From positions 5,165,495-5,229,494 of the forward strand of contig CP036272.1 in assembly GCA_007745635.1 (NCBI GenBank): 64,000 nucleotides of DNA. Reading direction: 5' to 3'. The stretch comes from Stieleria bergensis. GTDB lineage: Bacteria; Planctomycetota; Planctomycetia; Pirellulales; Pirellulaceae. Numbering within the stretch: the stretch's first letter is position 1; the number at the start of each line of letters is the position of its first letter. The notes under the pieces were generated by a model. The model was not told where the DNA came from and made no database searches. It saw nothing but the letters and a program-made list of their open reading frames with translations. Positions 1 through 9,097 of this stretch are shown one piece after another. A program made the position numbers and the translations under genes.

Positions 1-1
1 G

Positions 2-1036
2 CGCCCACTGCGATCCATCGAAGACTGGAACGGCTACATTCAAAGCAACGGCGACTACCTGCTAGACATTAACGGGGACGGACGCCTTGATGTCGTCGCC
101 GGCTCGTTCATTCCAACGCAAGTGCACTGGTACGAAAACCCCGGCAGCGAAGCCTTGCGACTGGGCAAGCAGTGGCCGCAACGACCGCTCATTGAAACCG
201 GCTTCTCTCAAAACGAGGGACAGCTGCTACAAGATATCGATGGAGATGGTAAACCAGAATGGATCGTCAATAGCTGGAAGAAAAACACCCCGATGATGAT
301 TTATCGTCAGGTCCCCAGCGATTCGAAACTCGCGCAAGAAGCCAATAAGAAACTGCAGGCTGCAATCGCCGCCAACAAGGACTCCAAAATCAAACCCGCC
401 AAGCTCTCCGAAACCTGGGTGGGACATGCGCTGGGTGATTCCGGCAACGGACATGGTGTCGCTGTCGGAGACCTAAACAATGATGGCAAACTGGATCTGA
501 TGGTTGGACAAGGTTGGTATCAGCAACCCGACGAAAACCCATGGTCACAGCCCTGGACCTTCCACGCTGACTGGGACCTACATAGCTCGCTGCCAATGAT
601 CATCACGGACTTGGATCAAGACGGCGATAGCGACGTCATTATCGGCAACGGTCACGCCCATGGACTGTACTGGTGGGAACAAACCGGCCGGGACAAAGCG
701 ACTGGCAAATTGATGTTCGAGCAGCATGACATTGACGATAGCTACAGCCAACCACACACGCTGCACTGGGTCGATCTAAACGGAGACGGCCAACCAGAAC
801 TGATCTCCGGCAAACGCTACTACGCACACAACGGACGTGACCCAGGCGGCAACGACCCGCCATGCCTGTACTACTACACCTGGGACAAACAGAAACGTGA
901 ATTCACCCGCCACACGATCGATGAAGGTCACGTGGGCTGTGGTTTACAGATCGTTGCCGAGGACTTAAACGACGACGGCAAAATCGACCTTGCCGTCGCT
1001 GGCAAAAGTGGCACCTATTTGCTGTTGGCCGAATGA
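2..1036 (+). CDS. FG-GAP/VCBS repeat protein, 5' end outside window
   Basis: The reading frame enters from the left edge and ends with TGA, so the N-terminus and any signal peptide are not visible. The 344 visible residues contain six DxDxDGxxD-type calcium-binding loops (for example DINGDGRLDVV, DLNNDGKLDLMVG, DLDQDGDSDVIIG, DLNDDGKIDLAVAG), each followed by a hydrophobic strand. This is the signature of FG-GAP/VCBS beta-propeller blades. Such proteins are usually exported; in planctomycetes they are abundant and thought to bind glycans or form surface complexes. No catalytic motif is seen. The stop codon overlaps the next start by 4 bp (ATGA), suggesting translational coupling. Confidence 0.85.
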   Translation, partial: RPLRSIEDWNGYIQSNGDYLLDINGDGRLDVVAGSFIPTQVHWYENPGSEALRLGKQWPQRPLIETGFSQNEGQLLQDIDGDGKPEWIVNSWKKNTPMMIYRQVPSDSKLAQEANKKLQAAIAANKDSKIKPAKLSETWVGHALGDSGNGHGVAVGDLNNDGKLDLMVGQGWYQQPDENPWSQPWTFHADWDLHSSLPMIITDLDQDGDSDVIIGNGHAHGLYWWEQTGRDKATGKLMFEQHDIDDSYSQPHTLHWVDLNGDGQPELISGKRYYAHNGRDPGGNDPPCLYYYTWDKQKREFTRHTIDEGHVGCGLQIVAEDLNDDGKIDLAVAGKSGTYLLLAE

Positions 1037-1401
1037 ATGCATCAAACGAGCCAAGCTTGTCGCAGGATTCGTTAACCCTGCAACAAGCTCAGCAGGACGT
1101 TGATCAGTGGATTCAATCGATTGGGGTCCGCTACTTCGACCCCATGACCAATCTTGCTCAGTTGATCGAAGAAGTCGGGGAGGTGGCGAGAATCCTCTCG
1201 CGCACCCATGGCGAGCAAAGCTATAAACCTGATGACCAGCCCGGCCAGCTGGCTGATGAACTCGCTGACGTTTTGTTTGTCACACTATGCTTGGCCAATC
1301 AGTCGGGGATCGATCTGACCGAAGCCTTGCAAGCCAACCTCGACAAGAAAACCAAACGCGATCGGGACCGTCATCGCAACAACCCCAAGCTGCAGTCTTA
1401 A
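1033..1401 (+). CDS. MazG-like nucleotide pyrophosphohydrolase
   Basis: A 122-residue protein with the all-alpha MazG/NTP-PPase metal-binding pattern: EEVGE near residue 50 and DELADVLF near residue 77, the two acidic helices that bind Mg2+ in this superfamily. Enzymes of this fold hydrolyse (d)NTPs to the monophosphate and pyrophosphate and clear non-canonical nucleotides. The C-terminal tail is lysine/arginine rich (KKTKRDRDRHRN). The length fits single-domain MazG-like proteins rather than the two-domain E. coli MazG. The start overlaps the stop of the FG-GAP gene, which fixes the ATG. The exact substrate cannot be read from the sequence. Confidence 0.8.
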   Translation: MNASNEPSLSQDSLTLQQAQQDVDQWIQSIGVRYFDPMTNLAQLIEEVGEVARILSRTHGEQSYKPDDQPGQLADELADVLFVTLCLANQSGIDLTEALQANLDKKTKRDRDRHRNNPKLQS

Positions 1402-1409
1402 AACACTGA

Positions 1410-1438
1410 ATGACCCTCGACACTACCGTTGGGGTCAT
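1410..1438. terminator. Possible bidirectional hairpin terminator
   Basis: ATGACCC pairs with GGGTCAT across a 15-nt loop, between the convergent ends of the MazG-like gene and nagA. There is no clear T-run, so a terminator role is only suggested by position. Confidence 0.35.
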
Positions 1439-1466
1439 GCTTGCCTATGCCACCGTTGCCAAAGCG

Positions 1467-2375
1467 TTACCTCAGCAGCCTCGCTGGATTCTCTATCATC
1501 CAGCGAGTCAATTGTTCGGCACCGATACCAAGTTTCTCTGTCAACAATCGATGCATTTGCGGCATCGTCGTCGCGCAGCCTGCAAAGTGCTTGCGGTCGG
1601 CAGACCAGGCCGCTAAATCTTGATCGACATGCACACACTGATCGCCCAACTGGTACTTGCCGGGTCCCAGTCCAGCGGCGCTGATCGCATCGCTGACAAT
1701 CACGACTCGATCTTCTGGTACCACTTGCAGGTAGTTCTTCAATGCAAACAGCGGAACATGATGCCCATCAGCAATGAATGAGATCGTCAACTGCTGGGAT
1801 CGCGACAACACCCGTTGAACGATGTTGTCGTGGCGATGCAATTGGCCGGGACAACCGTTCCCCAGGTGCGTGAAGAGACTTAGCCCAGCATCGATCGCTT
1901 GATCTAAAACGGCGAGACTGGGATCACAATGACCTGCCGCAACCAGAATGCCCTGATCGACAAGTTGACCGACCGCCGGCACTGCGTGCGGGGACTCTGG
2001 AGCCAGCGTCACCATTTTGACGTGCCCCGCTCCGGAATCCAAAATCTGCTCAATGCGTTCGGGCGTCGGGGCGCAAACGTGTTGCCTGGGATGAGCGCCG
2101 ACGTAACCGTCGGTGGGGTTGATAAACGGACCTTCAACATGAATCCCCGCGAAGACCTGCTTGGCTTCGGGAAGCGTCTCAATGGCTTGCGCGATCCGGC
2201 CAATCCGCTGACACATCAACTGCAAGTCATCGGTGATAATGGTTGGCAAACACTGCTGCACGCCATCGTCTGATAAACGCTGACAAACATCAATCAACTG
2301 CCGATCGGTCAACGGCGGGCCATTAAAGTCAATGCCCGCGTACCCGTTGACTTGTAAATCGATCCAACCGCTCAC
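1467..2375 (-). CDS. nagA: N-acetylglucosamine-6-phosphate deacetylase
   Basis: A 302-residue amidohydrolase. It removes acetate from GlcNAc-6-phosphate in the cytoplasm and feeds the adjacent NagB. Family motifs are present in order: HVEGPFINP (metal site), AGHCDP, LFTHLGNGC, FIADGHHVP (substrate loop) and VSDAISAAG (catalytic Asp). It is somewhat shorter than the roughly 380 residues of E. coli NagA; it starts directly at SGWIDLQVNGYAGIDFN and so lacks the usual N-terminal beta-sandwich strands. The start is GTG and overlaps the stop of nagB by 4 bp (GTGA), a typical coupled pair. Confidence 0.88.
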   Translation of the reverse strand: MSGWIDLQVNGYAGIDFNGPPLTDRQLIDVCQRLSDDGVQQCLPTIITDDLQLMCQRIGRIAQAIETLPEAKQVFAGIHVEGPFINPTDGYVGAHPRQHVCAPTPERIEQILDSGAGHVKMVTLAPESPHAVPAVGQLVDQGILVAAGHCDPSLAVLDQAIDAGLSLFTHLGNGCPGQLHRHDNIVQRVLSRSQQLTISFIADGHHVPLFALKNYLQVVPEDRVVIVSDAISAAGLGPGKYQLGDQCVHVDQDLAAWSADRKHFAGCATTMPQMHRLLTEKLGIGAEQLTRWMIENPARLLR

Positions 2376-3136
2376 GACACATGCTCTGCTTCGGCCAGAC
2401 TTGCCTGATCAATGCGACTGGCTGCGGCCTGATCAATCACCAAGTAAGCATTGGGATGAGTGGTCAAAATGGTCGATGGAACAGCGGGATCAATCGGACC
2501 AGCAAGTGTCTTGGCTACGGCATCGGCTTTCCGCTGATCCGGCACGCTACAGAAGATGGCTTTCGACTTTAGAATCTGCTTGATGGACATGCTGATCGCC
2601 TGAGTCGGCACGCTCTCCAAGCCGTCAAACCATCCTTCACCGACCTGTTGCATCCGGCAGGCATGATCCAAGTCGACCACAAGATAAGGTGCCTCTGTTT
2701 CAAAATCAGCCGGCGGATCGTTGAACGCGAGGTGAGCATTTTCACCGATACCGATCAAGGCCACATCGATTTCAACCTTGCTGATCGCGTCACCCGCCTG
2801 CTGAATCACTTGCTGCGGATCCTGGTCGCCGGGCAGGTATTGAAACGAAGCCAGCGGCACGTGATCAACGAAACGTTGTTTGAGGTAACCGCAAAACGAA
2901 GCCGGATGTGAGCTGTCAATCCCCACGTATTCGTCCAAGTGAAATCCGTGGACACGAGACCAATCAATGTCGGGCTGTTTGATCAGATTGGCCAACACCT
3001 CAAACTGCGACGCACCGGTTGCAACCACGATACTGGCACGCCCACGCTGCCTGATTGCTTCACGGATCACCTCTGCAGCACCGGTTGCAGAATAAACTCC
3101 CATTTGCCCTGCGTCGGGCGTGACGACCGTTTTCAT
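2372..3136 (-). CDS. nagB: Glucosamine-6-phosphate deaminase
   Basis: A 254-residue sugar isomerase/deaminase that converts glucosamine-6-phosphate to fructose-6-phosphate and ammonia, linking amino-sugar breakdown to glycolysis. Motifs: ATGASQFEVLANL (phosphate loop), FHLDEYVG (catalytic Asp and Glu region), and IGIGENAHLAFNDPPADF (the GIGxxGHIAFNEP-type active-site loop). It forms an operon with nagA, which overlaps its 3' end. No NagC-like operator was identified upstream. A polysaccharide-degrading lifestyle fits the neighbouring sulfatases. Confidence 0.9.
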   Translation of the reverse strand: MKTVVTPDAGQMGVYSATGAAEVIREAIRQRGRASIVVATGASQFEVLANLIKQPDIDWSRVHGFHLDEYVGIDSSHPASFCGYLKQRFVDHVPLASFQYLPGDQDPQQVIQQAGDAISKVEIDVALIGIGENAHLAFNDPPADFETEAPYLVVDLDHACRMQQVGEGWFDGLESVPTQAISMSIKQILKSKAIFCSVPDQRKADAVAKTLAGPIDPAVPSTILTTHPNAYLVIDQAAASRIDQASLAEAEHVS

Positions 3137-3255
3137 AACGCTAACACTCGCTAATCACCAAGACTGATTCAACACAGCAAAGATGATAACGGTTCACCTT
3201 TGGCCAGAGGAAATCACATCGCTCTGCGCGAGGCATTTCTGAGAAATTGCTGCGA

Positions 3256-4407
3256 TTACAGATTCAAGGTCAGGTTGTTGCGATGCACAACAGATTCATA
3301 GGGACAATGCCCCAGGATTCCACCGATCATGTCACTGATTTTGCCTTTAATCTGTTGAATTTCCGAGGCAGGATAATTTGACAGCCCGCGTGCAATCTCG
3401 TTGCCGCTTTCGTCACACACTGCCACGACGGCACCGGCTTTAAAGTCGCCTTTGACAGAACGAATGCCGATTGCCAGCAAACTGCTACCGCCTTGTTTTA
3501 ACGCTTTGACAGCTCCCGGATCAACCATCAGCCTTCCTTCCACTTCAGCGGATCCACCGATCCAGCGTTTGCGTCCTTTGAGTGATCGCTCGGCGGGCAG
3601 AAACAATGTTCCCACTGATTGGCCAGCGAGGATCTTTTGCAACACTTGGTCGTCTTTCCCCGGGCCGATGACAACATGATGGCCGCAAGAAACAGCGAGC
3701 TGCGCCGCCTGCAACTTACTGGTCATGCCGCCCTTGCTAAGTGTTCCGCGATGGTCCTGCGCCCAGGCGGTAACATCGTCGTTCAGGCTTTCCACCAAGT
3801 CGATCTTGGAACTCGAGGGATCCTCGGGAGCTCCATCGTACAATCCATCAATGTCGGACAAGATGACCATCAAGGCTTGCGTGAACAAGCCTGACACCTG
3901 CGCGGCGAGCCGATCGTTATCGCCAAAGGTCGTCATCAATTCGGCAACCGCCACCGAATCGTTTTCATTGACCACGGCAATCGCGCCCAATTCATGAATG
4001 CTGGAAAGCGCATTGCGAACGTGCAGGTAACCGCCACGTCGGCGCAAGTCGTTGCGAGTCAGCAACACTTGGGCGACTTGCCGACCATGCCTGGCGATGC
4101 ACTGCTCATAGGCTTGAATCAATGCCGTTTGACCAATCGCCGCCACGGCTTGCAGGCGACCGATTTCAATGGGCCGCTGCGTCATGCCAAGCTTGCCCAT
4201 GCCCGCACCGACGGCACCGCTACTGACCATGATGACTTGCCGCCCCGTGTCCGCAATCTGACACAAACCGTCAGCCAAGTGTCGCACGCGTTGCAGATCT
4301 AACTGCCCCGATTCATTCGTCAACACGCGCGTGCCGACTTTGACGACCACGCTTTGTGCCTGATCAATGCAATCGATTCGATGGCGGCGGCTAGATGGTT
4401 CTGGCAC
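3256..4407 (-). CDS. proB: Glutamate 5-kinase
   Basis: Catalyses ATP-dependent phosphorylation of glutamate, the first step of proline synthesis. The amino-acid kinase domain begins at VVVKVGTRVLT and includes VSSGAVGAGM, VNENDSV and FGDNDRLAAQV (glutamate and ATP binding) and a KGGMTSKLQAA segment. A C-terminal PUA domain (about the last 80 residues, from KGRKRWIGG) matches E. coli-type ProB. The frame stays open upstream to 4533, but the extra residues do not look like ProB, so I prefer the GTG at 4407 (383 aa); the start is uncertain. No proA is adjacent. Confidence 0.88.
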   Translation of the reverse strand: MPEPSSRRHRIDCIDQAQSVVVKVGTRVLTNESGQLDLQRVRHLADGLCQIADTGRQVIMVSSGAVGAGMGKLGMTQRPIEIGRLQAVAAIGQTALIQAYEQCIARHGRQVAQVLLTRNDLRRRGGYLHVRNALSSIHELGAIAVVNENDSVAVAELMTTFGDNDRLAAQVSGLFTQALMVILSDIDGLYDGAPEDPSSSKIDLVESLNDDVTAWAQDHRGTLSKGGMTSKLQAAQLAVSCGHHVVIGPGKDDQVLQKILAGQSVGTLFLPAERSLKGRKRWIGGSAEVEGRLMVDPGAVKALKQGGSSLLAIGIRSVKGDFKAGAVVAVCDESGNEIARGLSNYPASEIQQIKGKISDMIGGILGHCPYESVVHRNNLTLNL

Positions 4408-4846
4408 AGTGATCTCAACCGCAAAGTAGACAGAGGGGTGGCAGGGAGGTCGTAAAATGGAGTGGTCCGACAGAAAAAGAAAATAACTGCTAGGAGGCAA
4501 TACGTCAGCATCCCTTGCCACGGACACCCCCAAAAAATCGGGTTCCTCAATTTATGCCGGACACAGGGCGCACTGATTTCGAGAAAAACTGCCTTCGTCG
4601 CCACCGAACCGGTTCGACAAACGCACTCACATGGCAACAATACAGACGCAAATCATGTGAGCTCGAATACACTGTGGTAGCTCACGCCCATCAGATCTCC
4701 AGAGCAACTCGAACCATTGCGCCTCGTTGTTCAGGTTTTCATCCGGTTTCAACCGCTGAAAATCATTCGAGCGGCCTTGCAAACGGCTTCAAAGAAGGCT
4801 CTGGCGGCTGATCCCGAACTTACATGTCATCACGAGCTTTGCCGAC
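4408..4846. other. Divergent intergenic region proB/purF
   Basis: About 440 bp between divergent genes. It probably holds promoters for both. I see no RNA gene, no repeat and no GG-N10-GC sigma-54 site near the purF start; the open frames here have no recognisable content. Confidence 0.5.
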
Positions 4847-6460
4847 ATGAGCGAATTGCACCACGAATGCGGTGTGGCGGCCATCTACCACCTTTCAGGG
4901 CGTGGCCGAAGTCCAATGTGCACCGAAGAGGGACCGCGCCAGATCTCTCGCTTGTTGCCACGAATGTTGCTAGACATTCAAAACCGTGGACAGCTAGCCG
5001 CTGGGATGACCTCTTACGATCCCGATGATCCGCAACTCCTGCGGACGCGGAAAGACGTCGGCACCGTGACGGAAGTGTTTCGTTTGAACCACCGCGCCAA
5101 ATGCGAAGCCTTAATGCATTCGCTTGCCGGACGAGCTGCCATCGGTCACGTTCGCTATGCAACCTGTGGTCAAGACGATCGCAACTACGCCCAGCCATTT
5201 GAACGCAATCATATCCATAAACGGAAATGGTTTAGCTTCTGCTTCAACGGACAACTGGCCAACTACGGAATTCTAAAAGAACGCCTGTTGGCCGACGGTG
5301 ATCATCACCTCGTCCTGGACACTGACACCGAAATCATTCTTCATGAGATCGGACGGATCCTTAGCCATTCCACCGAACGGATCGAATGGATCGACGTCCT
5401 GCGTCGCGCAGCGGCCAACTTTGACGGCGCCTACTCCTTGGCCCTGATGACCGCGGAAGGCGAGATGATTGTCGCCCGCGATCCCTTAGGCATCAAACCG
5501 ATGTGCTACGTCCAAGAAGGCCCCTTGTTTGCCGCCGCCAGCGAAAGCGTCGCGCTGCTGAACCTGGGCTTTGACAATGACCAAGTCAAGTCGTTGCCAC
5601 CAGGACATGCCATCATCGTGCATCCCGAACACGGCGTTCGAGTCGAATCCTTTGCTGAATCCAATCGCAAAGCACACTGCTTCTTTGAGTGGATCTACTT
5701 TGCCAACGTTGCCAGCACGCTGGATGAACGCAGTGTTTACCTCAGTCGCACACGACTGGGTGAAGAACTTGCTCGAGCCGAACGCGCCGACAACCGCATT
5801 CCACTGGATGATCCAGATACGATCATTGTCCCCGTTCCCGACACCAGTAAAGCGGCGGCCGATGCGATGGCCTACGAACTGTCGATCCCTTGTCGCGAAG
5901 GCCTGATCCGCAATCGCTATGCGGGCCGAACCTTCATCGAAGGCGGACGGGCTCGCAAAGCAAAAGCGGCCACCAAATACACGCCTCTGCGGGAAGTCCT
6001 GGAAGGCAAACGCGTCATCTTGGTCGAAGACTCCATCGTCCGCAGCACCACCATGAACGTGCTGCTGGATCGGATTCGCGAAGTTGGCGGAGCCAAAGAG
6101 ATTCACGTCCGTGTTGCCTGCCCACCGATTGTCGCACCCTGCTTCTACGGGATCGACATGAGCACGATTGACCAGCTGATCGCGCCCAAATACTTTGGGG
6201 TCAACGGTGAACTCTCCGAATCAGCTCAGCAAAAACTTGCTGATGACCTGGGTGCCGACTCGCTGCGATATCTCCCCGTTGAAGCGATCTCTCGCGCAAT
6301 CAATAAATCGCCCGACGATTTGTGCCAAGCGTGCATCACGGGCAAATACCCCACCGAATGTGGTCAACAACTGTATCAAATTGCGTTGGACAACCGCGGC
6401 AGCAAAGAAGAAGCCAACCGCACCTACGAGCAACTTGCCTCCAGCATGAACGACCAATAA
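4847..6460 (+). CDS. purF: Amidophosphoribosyltransferase
   Basis: First committed enzyme of purine synthesis: glutamine plus PRPP gives phosphoribosylamine. 537 residues. The class II glutaminase nucleophile is Cys8 in [12 protein letters not shown], so a 7-residue propeptide is likely cleaved as in the Bacillus-type enzyme. A PRPP-binding loop [14 protein letters not shown] lies near residue 390. Cysteines in the ACPPIVAPC and [13 protein letters not shown] segments match the 4Fe-4S ligands of the oxygen-sensitive Bacillus/avian class. The ATG is fixed by the position of the nucleophile. No pur neighbours are present. Confidence 0.93.
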   Translation: MSELHHECGVAAIYHLSGRGRSPMCTEEGPRQISRLLPRMLLDIQNRGQLAAGMTSYDPDDPQLLRTRKDVGTVTEVFRLNHRAKCEALMHSLAGRAAIGHVRYATCGQDDRNYAQPFERNHIHKRKWFSFCFNGQLANYGILKERLLADGDHHLVLDTDTEIILHEIGRILSHSTERIEWIDVLRRAAANFDGAYSLALMTAEGEMIVARDPLGIKPMCYVQEGPLFAAASESVALLNLGFDNDQVKSLPPGHAIIVHPEHGVRVESFAESNRKAHCFFEWIYFANVASTLDERSVYLSRTRLGEELARAERADNRIPLDDPDTIIVPVPDTSKAAADAMAYELSIPCREGLIRNRYAGRTFIEGGRARKAKAATKYTPLREVLEGKRVILVEDSIVRSTTMNVLLDRIREVGGAKEIHVRVACPPIVAPCFYGIDMSTIDQLIAPKYFGVNGELSESAQQKLADDLGADSLRYLPVEAISRAINKSPDDLCQACITGKYPTECGQQLYQIALDNRGSKEEANRTYEQLASSMNDQ

Positions 6461-6857
6461 CACCATAACAGCGTCAACTGGCTTCCAGCGGCAACTGGCC
6501 GCTGATAGCCTGCCCGGCAGCCCCAACACAATCACTGCCGCCGGCGACGCTCTCTTGCGTTTCTCATCGACTGTGGGCGATCCTGGCAACTCGGCTTCTT
6601 GTTCCGCCAAGACACAACCTCCGAACATCGATCCGCGACACGGCTGCCTTCACGCAGACCGCCTGCCAGGCCATTAAACCGAGATTCTCCGTCCCCTTTC
6701 CATGGAAAAGGTCTCGCCACCATCGCCAAATCGCTATTCGCAATCGTGGGGAACATTCCGATAGCCTCTCTGGGAACGCGGCTGAACAGAGCACGAGGCG
6801 ACGGTCGGCGCTTTACAAACGTGCATGCACCCAGCCACGCCAAACCCACTGCCTGAC
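6461..6857. other. Intergenic region with one small hairpin
   Basis: Nearly 400 bp after purF. A 6-bp stem (CAGCGG/CCGCTG, 6486-6504) lies 25 bp after the purF stop and may act in termination. Nothing else recognisable is seen; the minus-strand open frames here lack domain features. Confidence 0.4.
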
Positions 6858-7253
6858 ATGAATGATCAAGATGCCATCGCTCGTTTCCTGGATGGGTCGC
6901 CGCATGCGGTGGTTGGGGCGTCGCGAGATCGATCGAAGATCGGTAATCGCGTCTTGATGTGCTACCGCCAAAACCAACGAGCGGCCTACCCGATCAATCC
7001 GACCGCAACAGAGATTGAAGGTCAACAAGCCTACGCTGATTTGGCATCGCTGCCTGAACCTGTCCACGGAATCTCTGTGATCACGCCGCCTGTGGTCGCT
7101 GAATCGATCGTCGATCAGGCCATCGAGATTGGCATCAAACACATCTGGTTCCAACCGGGAGCGGAATCAGTGGCGGCCCTAGAGAAAGCCCACGCTCATG
7201 GCATCAACGTCATCGCTGGCGGAGCCTGCCTGTTGGTCGTGCTGAACACCTAA
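6858..7253 (+). CDS. CoA-binding (YccU-like) protein
   Basis: A 131-residue single-domain Rossmann protein of the CoA_binding_2 family. It shows HAVVGASRDRSKIGNRVL (nucleotide-binding turn near the N-terminus), AAYPINPTATEIEGQQAY, and KHIWFQPGAES followed by a conserved GGACLLVV end. These proteins bind CoA or acyl-CoA, but their physiological role is not known. An in-frame start exists 33 bp upstream (6825), but homologous proteins begin close to the chosen ATG. Confidence 0.8.
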   Translation: MNDQDAIARFLDGSPHAVVGASRDRSKIGNRVLMCYRQNQRAAYPINPTATEIEGQQAYADLASLPEPVHGISVITPPVVAESIVDQAIEIGIKHIWFQPGAESVAALEKAHAHGINVIAGGACLLVVLNT

Positions 7254-7367
7254 CCAAGCGCGTCATACAAAACGTCTCCCTGCGAATTCCTGGCAACGAG
7301 AGAACTCGCCCTGCATGGATGAGACCTGCGTGAGCTTATCCCGCGGCACCCTGTCCTTTTGCCCCCA

Positions 7368-7389
7368 AGCCACGTCAGATGACGTGGCT
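7368..7389. terminator. Perfect palindrome / hairpin between convergent genes
   Basis: AGCCACGTCA and TGACGTGGCT form a perfect inverted repeat around GA (9-bp stem with a 4-nt loop as RNA). It lies between the convergent CoA-binding and sulfatase genes, so a bidirectional terminator is likeliest; there is no T-run. The remainder of 7254-7545 holds nothing I recognise. Confidence 0.4.
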
Positions 7390-7545
7390 GCAGTGACCCT
7401 GCACTGCCCAAATCACGACAGAAGCCGTTCCCCATCAAACACGTCGCGGCCAGCAGCATCGGCGCAAACCCGCCTTGTGACTTCCGCGCCAACTGAAACG
7501 TTCGGCGGTTAGCGCTTGTCACTTTGCCCATGCTTGGGAATCGAA

Positions 7546-9051
7546 TCAGGGCTTGCGGATGTCTGTTCGGCGCGGCTGCGGGTCAAAGAATCTGGCTCCT
7601 TCGCCGATGCGGTCAAAATCACCGATGTCGCGGCGAGCAGATTCAGCCAGTTCGGAAAGCTCCTTCACAACCGCCGGGTGCTTGGCTGCCAAATCGGACT
7701 GTTCTCCGGGATCGGATTCCAAGTCAAATAGCTTCGCCGAAGACAGGTCAACAACGTCGGCTTGCTTCTGGAACACGTCCCAGTTTTTCATCGTGTTTTG
7801 GCTGCGCTGCAGGTGCAGTTTCCAGCGGCCTTTGCGAACGGCCATCAGTTGAGTGTGCACGTAATAGTAGAACGTGTCTCGGGTGACGGCGGATTGCTTT
7901 CCGTGGATCAAATCAGAGATGTCATTGCCGTCGATGATTCGGTCCGACGGTTGCTCTCCGCCGGCAAGCCTGGCCAGGGTTGGCAGCAGGTCAATCGTGG
8001 CTGCCATCTTCGACGATGTGGTTCCTGCTTCGACGCGACCGGGAGCCCAGACCACGGTCGGCACTCGAACGCCTCCCTCCCAGGAGGATGTTTTGTGGCC
8101 TCGCAGTGGATCGGCATCACCACCGTGCGAACCGCCTTTGTCACGCTGTTTGCTCAATCTTGCATGGCCATCCAAGTACCACGGCCCGTTGTCGCTGGTG
8201 AAGATCACGTATGTTTCGTCTTGTAGATCAAGTTCAGTCAGAAGCTTCAAGATCCGACCGACGTTGTCGTCAAGTTCTTCGACGACGTCCCCGTAGAGAC
8301 CACGAGATGACTTGCCGGCAAAGTCTTTCGAAGCCGCCAAGCGGATATGCGGCATGGTGTGCGGCAGATAAACGAAGAACGGTTCGTCTTTGTGCTCTCG
8401 GATAAAGGACAAAGCGTGGTTTGTAAAACGCTGCGTCAGCGTCGCCATGTCAGCTTTGGGTTCAACCACTTTGTCATTTTGGACCAAATTAACAATCGAG
8501 TCATTACTGCTGGGTGTGCCGAAGTACTCGTCAAACCCTTGGCGGTTTGGCATCAACGAGACGTCGTATCCGGCCTGCTTATGGCCTGCCAAGTCCCATT
8601 TCCCGAAGCATCCCGTTGCATAGCCCTGATCCTTCAGGACCTCCGCGATGGTGATTTCCTTGCTGTGCAGGAAAGGGTGGACCGATTTCTGGTCATTTGC
8701 ACGTTTTGCTGTCCGAAGCGGATAGCAGCCAGTCATCAAAGCGGCACGCGATGGGCCGCACACGGTTTGAGCATAAAAATGGGTCAGTCGCATCCCTTCC
8801 TGGGCCATTTGATCCAAATTTGGCGTCCGGATTTGTTTGGCGCCAAAGCATCCGATATCGCTATAGCCAAGGTCATCAGCGAAGACGATCACGAAGTTCG
8901 GCTTGGCCGTCCTCTCCTGCGCGACAACTGGCCTGGCAAGCATCACCAGTGCAAGCCAAACGCAAAACAGGGCAACCATTTTGATCAACCGAGACGCTGT
9001 ACGCTTGCGTTCAGCATGCCACGTTGACAATCGTTCATTCCAAACATTCAT
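7546..9051 (-). CDS. Exported sulfatase (arylsulfatase family)
   Basis: A 501-residue type I sulfatase. An N-terminal hydrophobic segment (about residues 24-45, ending ARPVVAQ) is a signal peptide. FADDLGYSDIG carries the metal-binding Asp pair (about 59-60), and CGPSRAALMTG holds the formylglycine cysteine (about 98) in the CxPSR signature. FTSDNGPW and the HKTSSWEGGVRVP segment complete the metal and sulfate site. It likely removes sulfate esters from algal polysaccharides in the periplasm. The frame is open to 9345, but the ATG at 9051 best precedes the signal peptide. It lies 46 bp after another sulfatase in the same direction. Confidence 0.9.
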   Translation of the reverse strand: MNVWNERLSTWHAERKRTASRLIKMVALFCVWLALVMLARPVVAQERTAKPNFVIVFADDLGYSDIGCFGAKQIRTPNLDQMAQEGMRLTHFYAQTVCGPSRAALMTGCYPLRTAKRANDQKSVHPFLHSKEITIAEVLKDQGYATGCFGKWDLAGHKQAGYDVSLMPNRQGFDEYFGTPSSNDSIVNLVQNDKVVEPKADMATLTQRFTNHALSFIREHKDEPFFVYLPHTMPHIRLAASKDFAGKSSRGLYGDVVEELDDNVGRILKLLTELDLQDETYVIFTSDNGPWYLDGHARLSKQRDKGGSHGGDADPLRGHKTSSWEGGVRVPTVVWAPGRVEAGTTSSKMAATIDLLPTLARLAGGEQPSDRIIDGNDISDLIHGKQSAVTRDTFYYYVHTQLMAVRKGRWKLHLQRSQNTMKNWDVFQKQADVVDLSSAKLFDLESDPGEQSDLAAKHPAVVKELSELAESARRDIGDFDRIGEGARFFDPQPRRTDIRKP

Positions 9052-9097
9052 GGGAAATCCGTTGGCAGAGTGCATTGTTGAGGCTTGATTTGCGTGT

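Noticed and set aside
5486..6106. Long minus-strand open frame opposite purF
   Set aside because: It lies wholly within a well-supported gene and has no domain features; it reflects codon bias in a GC-rich genome. The same holds for 14639-15304 (+), 18649-19200 (-), 41438-42559 (-), 46035-46793 (-) and 48007-48690 (-).
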